22,487 nucleotides of DNA. It comes from Pokkaliibacter sp046614695. GTDB taxonomy: Bacteria > Pseudomonadota > Gammaproteobacteria > Pseudomonadales > Balneatricaceae. The stretch is from the NCBI RefSeq assembly GCF_046614695.1, contig NZ_JBKKHQ010000003.1:1-22487 (forward strand). The letters run 5' to 3'. The notes under the pieces were generated by a model that ran no database searches, was not told the DNA's origin, and was given only the letters and a program-made list of their open reading frames with translations. Within the stretch, counting starts at the first letter, position 1; each line of letters starts with the position of its first letter. The translations under genes and the position numbers were made by a program. Positions 6,031 through 14,219 of this stretch are shown here, piece after piece.

Positions 6031-8646
6031 TCAGCCTTCAACCCATTTCCCATCCTTGAAGTGCGCTTTCCATCCCGTGGCTTTACCGTCTTTTTCCGTC
6101 ATCACGTATTGCTCTTTTGTCTTGCGACTAAAGCGAACCATGGTTGGATTGCCATCCTGATCCTTAACCGGCGCTTTCATAAGGAAATCGTATTTAGGAT
6201 CGATTTCATTTTTATGGGGCAAAAGCTCGTGAATGAAAGGCGCCCGGGTTTCACGATTTTTTGGAAACTTACTCGCTGCCAGAAAAAGTCCTGTAGCACC
6301 ATCACGCAGAACGTAATGATCCTCAACTTTGCTGCACGCCAGCTCAGGCATAGGAACGGGATCCATTTTGGGTGGAGCCGCCTCACCATTTTTCAGTAAC
6401 TTGCGGGTATTGGAGCAGGACTCATTGGTACAGCCAAAGTATTTTCCAAAGCGACCAGATTTGAGCTGCATATCGCTTCCGCACTTATCACACTCGATGA
6501 GTGGGCCGTCATAACCTTTGATCTTGAAACTACCTTTTTCTACTTCGTAGCCTGAGCAATCAGGGTTATTACCACAGATATGCAATTTACGATCAGCATC
6601 TAAAAGATAGCTTTCCATCGCCGTACCACATTTGCCACAGCGCTTACGACTTCGAAGCAAACGGGACTCTTCCTCTTCATCCGCCTCTGCGCTCACCACT
6701 TCATCACCAGGGATCAAGTTGATCGTCCCTTTACAGCGCTCAGCGGGAGGCAGATTGTAGCCTGAACACCCAAGGAACACGCCCGTGGTGCCAGTACGAA
6801 TCATCATAGGGCGGCCACATTTCGGACAGGGAATATCTGTCTCCGTTGGCGAGTTTGCCCGCATGCCGCCGTCATCATCATTGGCAGCATCAAGCTTGGC
6901 ACTGAAGTCTTTGTAGAAAGCATCAAGCAAATGTCGCCAATCCTGTTTGCCACTGGCAACATCGTCAAGACGCTCCTCCATCTTCGCGGTGAAAGAGTAG
7001 TCCAACAAGTCCGGGAAGTTTTCGACCAGTCGGTCAGTAACGATGTCACCGATTTTTTCTGCGTAGAAGCGGCGGTTTTGCACCTGCACATAACCACGCT
7101 CCTGAATGGTAGAAATAATCGCCGCATAAGTTGAAGGACGACCGATACCACGCTTTTCAAGCTCTTTAACCAGACTCGCTTCGGTGTAGCGTGGAGTCGG
7201 CTTGGTAAAATGCTGGCTGGGCAACAGTTCCTGAAGATCAAGCACCTTACCCACTTCAATATCCGGCAGAATGACATCTTCTTCTTTCTTGCCTGCAGGT
7301 GGCTGCACTTTGGTATAACCATCAAACTTCAGGATGCGGCCACGTGCCTTAAGTTCATAATCGCCCGCAGTCACGGTTAGCGATGAACTCAGATAACGCG
7401 CTGGAACCATCTGACAGGCAACAAACTGGCGCCAGATCAACTCATACAAACGCTCAGCGTCTCGATCCATACCACTCAACTGCGTTGAGCGAACGTCAAC
7501 ACTGGAAGGTCGAATGGCTTCGTGAGCCTCCTGTGCGCCTTCTTTGCTGGTATAGATATTGGCTGACTCAGGCAGATAGTCATTGCCGTATTCGGAGGCA
7601 ATGTGCTCTCGAACACTGGCAATCGCATCTTGTGAAAGGTTGGTGGAGTCCGTACGCATATAGGTGATGTAACCCGCCTCATAAAGGCGCTGAGCCAACA
7701 TCATGGTTTTCTTCACACCAAAGCCCAGACGAGTACTCGCGGCTTGCTGTAGCGTTGATGTGATAAATGGCGCGGACGGCTTGCTAGTCGTCGGTTTGTC
7801 TTCACGATCAACCAGCTTGTAGCTTGTGTTCTTAAGTGCAGACAGGTGCTCGTCCATCGCTGCTTTTGAGCCAGGACGAAACGCCCCCTTGGCATCCTTA
7901 GTCACCTGAAAACGCAACGAGTCCTTTGCTGATTTAAGATCAGCAGCCAACTCCCAGTATTCCTCGGGAACAAAGGCACGAATCTCACGCTCACGCTCGA
8001 CAATCAAACGCACTGCCACAGACTGAACGCGTCCGGCAGACAGACCTCGAGCAATTTTCGCCCATAACAATGGCGAAACCATATAGCCGACAACACGGTC
8101 GAGGAAACGACGAGCCTGCTGAGCATGCACTCGGCTCATATCAAGTTTGCCAGGGCTATCAAAGGCCTGCTTGATCGCGTTTTTGGTAATCTCGTTGAAA
8201 ACCACACGACGGTAGCGCTGATCATCACCACCAATGGACTCCTTCAGGTGCCAGGCAATCGCCTCCCCTTCTCTATCCAAATCCGTCGCGAGATAAATAG
8301 CATCAGCGTCTTTGGCAAGACGCTTAAGTTCATCTACGACTTTTTCCTTGCCAGGAAGAATCTCGTAATGTGCGTCCCAATTATGATCAGGATCCACCCC
8401 CATGCGGGCAACAAGTTGCGTATGGGCTTTCTGGGCTTTGTAGACCACTTTTTCCTCAGCAGACATCTTACGAGTCTTGGCTGCTTCCTGCGCTCGCTGC
8501 TTGGCGTCGACAGGCTTACCGCTTCCGCTGGTCGGCAGATCGCGAATGTGCCCTACGCTTGACTTAACAACGTACTCAGAACCCAGATACTTGTTGATGG
8601 TCTTGGCTTTGGCAGGTGACTCTACAATGACTAATACTTTACCCAT
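6031..8646 (-). CDS. topA: DNA topoisomerase I (type IA)
   Basis: TopA relaxes negative supercoils by a single-strand cut through a tyrosine-DNA intermediate. From the ATG at 8646 the protein has 871 residues (E. coli 865). The TOPRIM domain opens with KVLVIVESPAKAKTI (Glu9) and carries the metal-binding acidic triad in TDLDREGE (122, 124, 128). The catalytic Tyr329 is in YITYMRTDST. Three four-cysteine zinc ribbons follow (607/610/627/638, 670/673/691/697, 719/722/739/744), then a C-terminal DNA-binding region. The frame stays open 13 codons further upstream, but the family starts at MGKVLVIVES, and CGAGG sits just before this ATG. A strong promoter lies about 100 bases upstream. It appears to lead an operon with the two small genes downstream. 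Confidence 0.98.
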   Translation of the reverse strand: MGKVLVIVESPAKAKTINKYLGSEYVVKSSVGHIRDLPTSGSGKPVDAKQRAQEAAKTRKMSAEEKVVYKAQKAHTQLVARMGVDPDHNWDAHYEILPGKEKVVDELKRLAKDADAIYLATDLDREGEAIAWHLKESIGGDDQRYRRVVFNEITKNAIKQAFDSPGKLDMSRVHAQQARRFLDRVVGYMVSPLLWAKIARGLSAGRVQSVAVRLIVEREREIRAFVPEEYWELAADLKSAKDSLRFQVTKDAKGAFRPGSKAAMDEHLSALKNTSYKLVDREDKPTTSKPSAPFITSTLQQAASTRLGFGVKKTMMLAQRLYEAGYITYMRTDSTNLSQDAIASVREHIASEYGNDYLPESANIYTSKEGAQEAHEAIRPSSVDVRSTQLSGMDRDAERLYELIWRQFVACQMVPARYLSSSLTVTAGDYELKARGRILKFDGYTKVQPPAGKKEEDVILPDIEVGKVLDLQELLPSQHFTKPTPRYTEASLVKELEKRGIGRPSTYAAIISTIQERGYVQVQNRRFYAEKIGDIVTDRLVENFPDLLDYSFTAKMEERLDDVASGKQDWRHLLDAFYKDFSAKLDAANDDDGGMRANSPTETDIPCPKCGRPMMIRTGTTGVFLGCSGYNLPPAERCKGTINLIPGDEVVSAEADEEEESRLLRSRKRCGKCGTAMESYLLDADRKLHICGNNPDCSGYEVEKGSFKIKGYDGPLIECDKCGSDMQLKSGRFGKYFGCTNESCSNTRKLLKNGEAAPPKMDPVPMPELACSKVEDHYVLRDGATGLFLAASKFPKNRETRAPFIHELLPHKNEIDPKYDFLMKAPVKDQDGNPTMVRFSRKTKEQYVMTEKDGKATGWKAHFKDGKWVEG

Positions 8647-8745
8647 ATGCCTCGTAATACCCCTTTTAAGGTGGGTGATGGCCACAGCCAGCTTGGTCTT
8701 GAACTAAAAATGACTCGATCAGAGATGACCAGAGGCGGTGCGCGC

Positions 8746-8784
8746 GGCACTTATAGCGACCCGGAAACATCTTTGTCAAGTGCC
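8746..8784. repeat. Inverted repeat overlapping the topA promoter
   Basis: GGCACTT (8746-8752) and AAGTGCC (8778-8784) are perfect 7-bp inverted copies 25 bases apart. One arm overlaps the -10 and the other the -35 of the topA promoter. This could be a regulator site that overlaps the polymerase contacts, or chance. Confidence 0.4.
8750..8779 (-). promoter_or_regulatory. topA promoter (sigma70 type)
   Basis: On the minus strand, a perfect -35 TTGACA (8779-8774), an 18-base spacer and -10 TATAAG (8755-8750) are followed by a G/C-only stretch. Transcription would start near 8743, giving a leader of about 97 bases. The long spacer and GC-rich discriminator are typical of promoters sensitive to supercoiling, which would suit topA homeostasis. 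Confidence 0.75.
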
Positions 8785-8834
8785 AGCATGAGCCGCAAGT
8801 GGGGCAACACACTGAAAGATCAGCTTTTTCTCAT

Positions 8835-8880
8835 GCCTGAAAAGGAAACGATCCAAATCTTATCGCTCCTTTTCTCAGGC
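8835..8880. repeat. Long imperfect inverted repeat (hairpin)
   Basis: Paired blocks GCCTG/CAGGC (5 bp), AAAAGGA/TCCTTTT (7 bp) and CGAT/ATCG (4 bp), with small bulges and a 9-base loop, form a hairpin of about 16 pairs. It lies upstream of both divergent promoters, so it may not be transcribed from either. Function unknown. Confidence 0.5.
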
Positions 8881-8975
8881 AAAGATTCTTTAAGGACGAT
8901 CAGGAAACCTGAACCACTGACCCGGCCTTATTAGGGAATAGCAGAATCTCCGGATAATAAGCAAGGGCTTTAATC

Positions 8976-9004
8976 TTGGCCTTTACGACCAGCAGCTTTA
9001 TAGA
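8976..9004 (+). promoter_or_regulatory. Candidate sigma70 promoter for the 225-aa membrane-anchored protein
   Basis: TTGGCC (8976-8981), a 17-base spacer and TATAGA (8999-9004) give 4 of 6 matches at each hexamer with ideal spacing. The start codon is about 100 bases downstream. Plausible but not decisive. Confidence 0.4.
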
Positions 9005-9105
9005 CACACTACGCCTTTACCGGGAGCTCGCGAGGCGCAGCCACCGCTGGTACTCTACTTTGTCTTATGCTCACTCACTATTAATGATGGAGTTTTCTGG
9101 CACTT

Positions 9106-9783
9106 ATGTGGCTGACAGTTGTCATCGTCGTTCTTGTTCTTGTCCTGATTGCTTCGCTGGTGGTCAGTCATCTGGCTTATCGCAAAGAGCAGGAACTGGC
9201 AGCTATCGAAAATGCGTTTTCGGCTCAGCGGTCACGTTCCGAACACATTGATGACATCCAGATGGGAGTCCAGCATTTAAATCTGCCGACGCTTGCCTGG
9301 AATTATCTCATCGACTTCCACATTCATCTGCTCAATGAAATGAAGTCCATCAAACCTAATGCGCCCGGCATTGATGACACTATTCAGGAACAGGAGAATT
9401 TACGCGGCCAGCAAGGCTCTTATCAGATTCCGAATACGGATCGAGGCATCGTCAAAGCCCAGAAGTACATCAAGTTCACCTTGAGAGCCATGCGACAAAT
9501 GCGCGGAGAGAATCTTCTCACCCCACACCAGCTGGAAGAAATTAATACCAAGCTTTCCTACTGCCACAACATTATCGAGATTGATGCGCATACCCATCAA
9601 GGCATTCACGCTCTCAACAAACGTCACTATCAGGAAGGCACTACACACTTAAAGCACGCACGGGCCTTGCTGATCAGAACACTTATGGACGATGCAGAGC
9701 GTGAAGTCCGTTTACACAAACTGGATAAGTATCTCGAAAACCCCTACGAGACACACCCGCCGGAAGACTCCGGCGAGCAATAA
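9106..9783 (+). CDS. Membrane-anchored protein of unknown function
   Basis: I do not recognise this 225-residue protein. Residues 2-20 form one hydrophobic segment (WLTVVIVVLVLVLIASLVV) with positive charges after it (AYRKEQE), so the rest may be cytoplasmic. The remainder is hydrophilic and largely helical: a probable coiled region (KEQELAAIENAFSAQRS), a middle with many Gln and Asn residues, and a His-rich stretch (IEIDAHTHQGIHALNKRHY) resembling tetratricopeptide-like helical pairs (YCHNIIEIDAHTHQGIHALN, YQEGTTHLKHARALLIRTL). The C-terminus is acidic. The ATG at 9106 is the only sensible start in frame; GGAG lies about 13 bases upstream, rather far. Codon use looks like that of neighbours. 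It is divergent from topA and convergent with the DUF1653 gene. No function is assigned. Confidence 0.7.
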   Translation: MWLTVVIVVLVLVLIASLVVSHLAYRKEQELAAIENAFSAQRSRSEHIDDIQMGVQHLNLPTLAWNYLIDFHIHLLNEMKSIKPNAPGIDDTIQEQENLRGQQGSYQIPNTDRGIVKAQKYIKFTLRAMRQMRGENLLTPHQLEEINTKLSYCHNIIEIDAHTHQGIHALNKRHYQEGTTHLKHARALLIRTLMDDAEREVRLHKLDKYLENPYETHPPEDSGEQ

Positions 9784-9807
9784 GCCAAGGGTTTTAGAAC
9801 GCTGCGG

Positions 9808-10059
9808 CTACCCTTCCCGGTTGATACCCGGCGCGGCCTTCACAAATGCAAAGCGAGGCACCATCTCGCCCATCACCTCTACATTTTCACAGAAGGCACT
9901 GAGCGGACGCACCCACAGGCCTCGTTCACCGTAGAGCGCCTGATACAGCACCATCCACTCTTCGGTTTCGGTATGGCGGACAACATCCAGCACACGGTAT
10001 TCACCTCCTTTAAAGTGAAGGTAATATCCCGGTTCGACTTTCTGGACTGATTCGCTCAT
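9808..10059 (-). CDS. DUF1653 domain protein
   Basis: This 83-residue protein is essentially one DUF1653 domain: PGYYLHFKGGEYRVLDVVRH, then the family signature VLYQALYGERGLWVRPL near residues 38-54, and VPRFAFV near the end. The fold is small and beta-rich; the role is unknown. The ribosome site is excellent (AAGGAG, 5 bases before the ATG) and directly follows the hrpA stop codon, so translation is probably coupled to hrpA. It ends convergently with the membrane-anchored gene 24 bases away, with only a weak AAGGGT/ACCCTT repeat between. The family call is strong. Confidence 0.88.
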   Translation of the reverse strand: MSESVQKVEPGYYLHFKGGEYRVLDVVRHTETEEWMVLYQALYGERGLWVRPLSAFCENVEVMGEMVPRFAFVKAAPGINREG

Positions 10060-10071
10060 TGATCGCTCCTT

Positions 10072-13000
10072 TTAGGCTCGTCTTACCTGCTCCCACTGCT
10101 TAGTCAGTCGTTTGGCTGATATCGGCTGGAGCGTTCCAAGTTGTTGGGCAAATAAAGAAATACGGTACTCCTCGAGCATCCAGCGGAATTCCTCCAAGGC
10201 TGGGTCGATAATCCCGTGTTTCTCATGAGCTTTCTTTCGTTCAGCGTACTGCAGCCAGAACTGCTGCAACTCCTGACTGACTGCCTGCTCTTTTCCTAAG
10301 TGGTTCTGAAAGCGTTCTATTCGAACCTCTATGCCTTTCATATATACCGGCATACGGCGCAAGAATCGAAGGGGTGTTGCCGAGACAAATCCCTTGAAAA
10401 CCAGATTCTCAAGCTGGGCTTTCATATCAGCCAGAATTAATGCCCAGGCCAGATTCACTTTCCCCTGTAAAAAACGAGCGACGCGATTTCGGCTTTCGAG
10501 CACCGATGCGACCAGCTGCGCTAGCTCATTGGCAGCGCTGACAAGTTCATTACGGTAAGTCTCGACATGTTGTCGATAACTGCCTGCATCCCTTGGCCAG
10601 TCCTTATCAAGCAGAAACACCTGCTCAAAAGCGGCGTTAATCACATCGTCAACCAGTTCTTCTTTACGCCCCACGGCAACGAAAAGCAAAGCCGACTGAT
10701 TAAGCTTGGGCATATTCTTCTGCAGGTATTTAACCTGCTGCATCATCTGCAAGCGCAGCAAACGAATCAGTCCTTTTCGGAAAGATTCCTGTGCCTGAGC
10801 AGGCTCATCAAATACCTTGACCCCGATACTCTCCCCCTCATCCGTAAGGGCAGGATAGCCCTTAAGGCGAATACCACCCTGCTCTACGGTGACTTCCTCA
10901 GAGAGCTTCAGGTCTTCAGGCCATTCGATCAGGCCCTGTCTCTCCTGCTCTTGCAGCGTCATAGTCTCGATTTGCGCTTGCACCTGACCTGAGAACTGTT
11001 CGCTCAGGCGGGCCAAATCCCGACCGGAACCCAGAACCTTGCCTTTAGGGTCCAGCACCTGAAAATTGAAACGCTGGTGCTCATCAAGACTGACATCACG
11101 CCAGGCATCTTCAGGAATCTGCACCCCCGTCATTCGCCGTAACTGAAAACTCATTGCGTCCGTCAGGCTACCTTCTGTCGGTGGCATTGCCGCCAGCATT
11201 CCATCGACAAAATCAGGGATAGGCACAAAATGCCGGCGAAGCTGCTTTGGTAATCCTTTGAGCAGCGCAATACATTTATCCCGCAACATACCGGGCACCA
11301 GCCACTCAAGTCGCTCCTGAGGGAGCTGACGCAGTAATGCCACGGGCACCTTCAGCGTCACGCCATCTTCTTTCTGACCGGGCTCAAAACGATAATCGAG
11401 CGGCAACTCCATGCCCTGCCATTTGAAGACATCAGGATATTGATCCTCTGTAATCGCTTCTGCCTGATGTCGCATGAGATAGTCACGCGTCAGGAATAGC
11501 ACTTTGTTGTCTCGTTTCTCGATGCGCTTGCGCCAGGACTCAAAGGAAGGGCCATCGACCACCTCCTCACCCTGAAAGTCACTGATCCGGTCTTTGTAGA
11601 AGCTGAACAAGGTTTCTTCATCGACAAGAATGTCGCGACGACGTGACTTAGCCTCAAGGCTCTCAACCTCTTCCAGCAGATCACGGTTATGAGCAAAGAA
11701 AGGCGCCTGAGTCTGATAATCACCTTGCACCAGTGCTTCACGAATAAACATATCCTGGCAGGTATCAGGCTCAATCTTGCCAAAGCTCACCTTGCGCCTG
11801 GCAACAATGATCAGCCCCCACAAGGTACGCTGCTGAAAGGCCAAAACCTCTGCACGTTTTCGCTCCCAGTGGGGCTCAAGATAGGTGTCTTTAAGCAACC
11901 CTCCGGCCAGAGGCTCAACCCAGGCCGGATCAATCTTGGCAACACAACGGCCATACAAGCGTGAGGTTTCAACCAGCTCTGATGACACCAGCCATTTGGG
12001 ACGCTTTTTGAACTGCCCTGAGCCAGGGAAGATCATAAACTTGCGATTACGCGTTCCCTGATAATCACCCTCTTCCGTTTTCTGACCAATATTGCTAAGA
12101 AGGCCCGTCAGCAGAGACTGATGGATGGCATCATAACCGCCCGGCTCTGTGTTGGTTTTCAGTTGCATATCCTTGGCGAGAATATGCAGCTGGCGATGCA
12201 CATCACGCCATTCGCGCATCCTCAGAAAGTTCAGATACTGCTTCTTGCAGTATTGCCGAAGCTGGTTCTGGCTCAGCTCCTGGCGCTGCTCTTCATAGCC
12301 CTGCCACAGGTTCACATAACTGAGAAAGTCACTGTCGTCGTGCAGCCACTGACGATGCTTCTCATCCGATGCCTGCTGTTTATCAGCGGGACGTTCTCGC
12401 GGATCCTGAGAGCTGAGCGCACTGACGATAATCAGCATTTCCGATAGAACATTGCGCTCGGCACCCGCCAGTACCATGCGCGCCAAATGCGGATCGATAG
12501 GCAAGCGAGCCAACTGGCGCCCCAGTGACGTGAGCGCACGGTCCTGAGTGACTGCTCCCAATTCCTGTAGCAGTCTAAAGCCATCATTTACGAAGCGACT
12601 GTCAGGCTTTTCAATGAAGGGAAATGCACTGATATCCCCAAGCTTCAGTGACAGCATCTGCAAAATGACCGAGGCCAGATTGGTGCGCAGAATCTCAGCG
12701 TCGGTAAACTCGGGACGAGAAAGAAAGTCATCTTCGCTGTAGAGACGAATACAAATCCCCGGACCAAGACGGCCGCAGCGACCCTTTCGCTGATTGGCGC
12801 TGGCTTGAGAAACCGGCTCGATAGGTAATCGCTGAACTTTGGAGCGATAGCTGTAGCGACTGATACGAGCAACACCGGCATCAATCACGTAGCGAATACC
12901 GGGTACCGTTAACGAGGTTTCAGCCACGTTCGTCGAGAGAATAATGCGTCGACCACGTCCTGACGGGTGGAATATTTTCTGCTGTTCAGCGGCTGTAAGG

Positions 13001-13998
13001 CGGGCATACAGCGGCAAGACTTCGGTATCGCGTAAATTCGCCCGGCGTAACACTTCGGCACTTTCACGGATTTCGCGCTCACCACTGAGAAATACCAGCA
13101 CATCTCCAATCGGCAAGCGCTGTTGGCGTTCATGGCTAACCAGCTCTTCAACGGCAAAGACAATACCTTCGTACTGAGTCAGATCGCCGTCATCTGACTC
13201 TTCATCCAGACTTACTAACGGTCGATACCAGGTTTCGACGGGATAGGTGCGACCTGAAACCTCAACGACGGGACAATTCCCAAAGTGCTTGGAGAAGCGC
13301 TGAAGATCAATGGTCGCAGAAGTGATGATGATTTTAAGGTCAGGGCGTTTGGGCAAAATCTGGCGAAGATACCCCAACAGGAAGTCGATATTCAGGCTTC
13401 GCTCATGAGCCTCGTCGATAATCAGCGTATCGTATTGCTGCAGCAGCGGATCATGCTGGGTTTCAGCCAGTAAGATACCATCCGTCATTACTTTCAGGCG
13501 GGTCTTTGCGCTTGACTCGTCGGTAAATCGAACCTGATAGCCGACCCCTTCACCAACAGAAGTTTGCAACTCTTCGGCAAGGCGTGTGGCAACCGCGCGC
13601 GCTGCCAAGCGTCGAGGCTGAGTATGACCAATTTTCCCCTGCATACCGCGTCCAAGCTCAAGACAGAACTTAGGCAGCTGCGTCGTTTTACCTGATCCGG
13701 TTTCCCCTGCAATGACCACTACCTGATGCTTTTCAATAAGCGCAAGCAATTCCTCACGCTTCTGTGATATCGGCAACTCCTGATCATAAGCAAAACGCAG
13801 CGATAGCTGCTTGCGCTGCTCAAGCGTTGACGCCGAGGTTTCAATCAGCACTTCAAGTTTACTGAGGAGCTTGTCATAGGGTCGGTTTTGACGCGCGGCT
13901 TTTTTAACTGCCCCCAGAATCTTTCGGGCATTGACAGCATCCTGGGTCAGACATTGATCAAGGCGGTCATAGTATTCAGAAAACGTAGGTTGGGTCAC
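10072..13998 (-). CDS. hrpA: ATP-dependent RNA helicase HrpA (DEAH box)
   Basis: HrpA is a large DEAH-box RNA helicase that acts in mRNA processing and, in E. coli, in rescuing stalled or collided ribosomes. The 1308 residues match the usual size (E. coli about 1300). Walker A GETGSGKT is at 98-105, TQPRR at about 126-130, DEAH at 195-198, SAT at about 227, STNVAETSLTVPGI and QRKGRCGRLGPG (motif VI) follow. Then come the winged-helix/ratchet region, an OB-fold segment and the long DUF3418-type C-terminal region seen only in bacterial HrpA. The start is a GTG at 13998 with a weak ribosome site; no better in-frame ATG is near. It is followed by the DUF1653 gene and is divergent from the NikK-like gene. 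Confidence 0.96.
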   Translation of the reverse strand: MTQPTFSEYYDRLDQCLTQDAVNARKILGAVKKAARQNRPYDKLLSKLEVLIETSASTLEQRKQLSLRFAYDQELPISQKREELLALIEKHQVVVIAGETGSGKTTQLPKFCLELGRGMQGKIGHTQPRRLAARAVATRLAEELQTSVGEGVGYQVRFTDESSAKTRLKVMTDGILLAETQHDPLLQQYDTLIIDEAHERSLNIDFLLGYLRQILPKRPDLKIIITSATIDLQRFSKHFGNCPVVEVSGRTYPVETWYRPLVSLDEESDDGDLTQYEGIVFAVEELVSHERQQRLPIGDVLVFLSGEREIRESAEVLRRANLRDTEVLPLYARLTAAEQQKIFHPSGRGRRIILSTNVAETSLTVPGIRYVIDAGVARISRYSYRSKVQRLPIEPVSQASANQRKGRCGRLGPGICIRLYSEDDFLSRPEFTDAEILRTNLASVILQMLSLKLGDISAFPFIEKPDSRFVNDGFRLLQELGAVTQDRALTSLGRQLARLPIDPHLARMVLAGAERNVLSEMLIIVSALSSQDPRERPADKQQASDEKHRQWLHDDSDFLSYVNLWQGYEEQRQELSQNQLRQYCKKQYLNFLRMREWRDVHRQLHILAKDMQLKTNTEPGGYDAIHQSLLTGLLSNIGQKTEEGDYQGTRNRKFMIFPGSGQFKKRPKWLVSSELVETSRLYGRCVAKIDPAWVEPLAGGLLKDTYLEPHWERKRAEVLAFQQRTLWGLIIVARRKVSFGKIEPDTCQDMFIREALVQGDYQTQAPFFAHNRDLLEEVESLEAKSRRRDILVDEETLFSFYKDRISDFQGEEVVDGPSFESWRKRIEKRDNKVLFLTRDYLMRHQAEAITEDQYPDVFKWQGMELPLDYRFEPGQKEDGVTLKVPVALLRQLPQERLEWLVPGMLRDKCIALLKGLPKQLRRHFVPIPDFVDGMLAAMPPTEGSLTDAMSFQLRRMTGVQIPEDAWRDVSLDEHQRFNFQVLDPKGKVLGSGRDLARLSEQFSGQVQAQIETMTLQEQERQGLIEWPEDLKLSEEVTVEQGGIRLKGYPALTDEGESIGVKVFDEPAQAQESFRKGLIRLLRLQMMQQVKYLQKNMPKLNQSALLFVAVGRKEELVDDVINAAFEQVFLLDKDWPRDAGSYRQHVETYRNELVSAANELAQLVASVLESRNRVARFLQGKVNLAWALILADMKAQLENLVFKGFVSATPLRFLRRMPVYMKGIEVRIERFQNHLGKEQAVSQELQQFWLQYAERKKAHEKHGIIDPALEEFRWMLEEYRISLFAQQLGTLQPISAKRLTKQWEQVRRA

Positions 13999-14037
13999 TG
14001 GCTATCCCATGGCAGGCGGTGGCGCAAAAGGGTGGTC

Positions 14038-14043
14038 ATTATA
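14038..14043 (-). promoter_or_regulatory. Candidate -10 element for hrpA
   Basis: A perfect TATAAT on the minus strand lies 40 bases upstream of the hrpA GTG. No good -35 hexamer is found at 16-18 bases, so this is a partial promoter match. Confidence 0.3.
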
Positions 14044-14219
14044 AGAAAGTCCGCCAATGACTGCAGCCCCGATCCGTTTCATGGCACGAAGTGTTCACAC
14101 GTGGCGATAAATGGAGAATTCTGTCGAGAACATCACCGGCGCCGTCGTTTACGGCTACTCTTGAACCTGAGCAGCTGTTAACCTTGCCTCTATTACTCAG
14201 AACACTTTTATCCGCTTAT

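Larger units (their letters stand above)
8647..9105. other. 459-bp divergent intergenic region between topA and the 225-aa gene
   Basis: No credible gene is visible. A plus-strand frame of 95 codons opens at 8647, but its protein is featureless and it overlaps the topA leader. The region holds the topA promoter (8750-8779) inside an inverted repeat, a long bulged hairpin at 8835-8880, and a candidate promoter at 8976-9004 for the downstream plus-strand gene. Confidence 0.7.

Noticed and set aside
8647..8685. 13-codon upstream extension of topA
   Set aside because: All family members start at the MGKxLVIVES strand and a ribosome site precedes that ATG.
8647..8934. Plus-strand open frame of 95 codons divergent from topA
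   Set aside because: It runs across the topA leader and promoter, has no clear ribosome site, and its product is low in structure and resembles nothing known to me.
14091..14219. Upstream extension of the NikK-like protein from a GTG
   Set aside because: It would bury a clear signal peptide 43 residues inside the protein.
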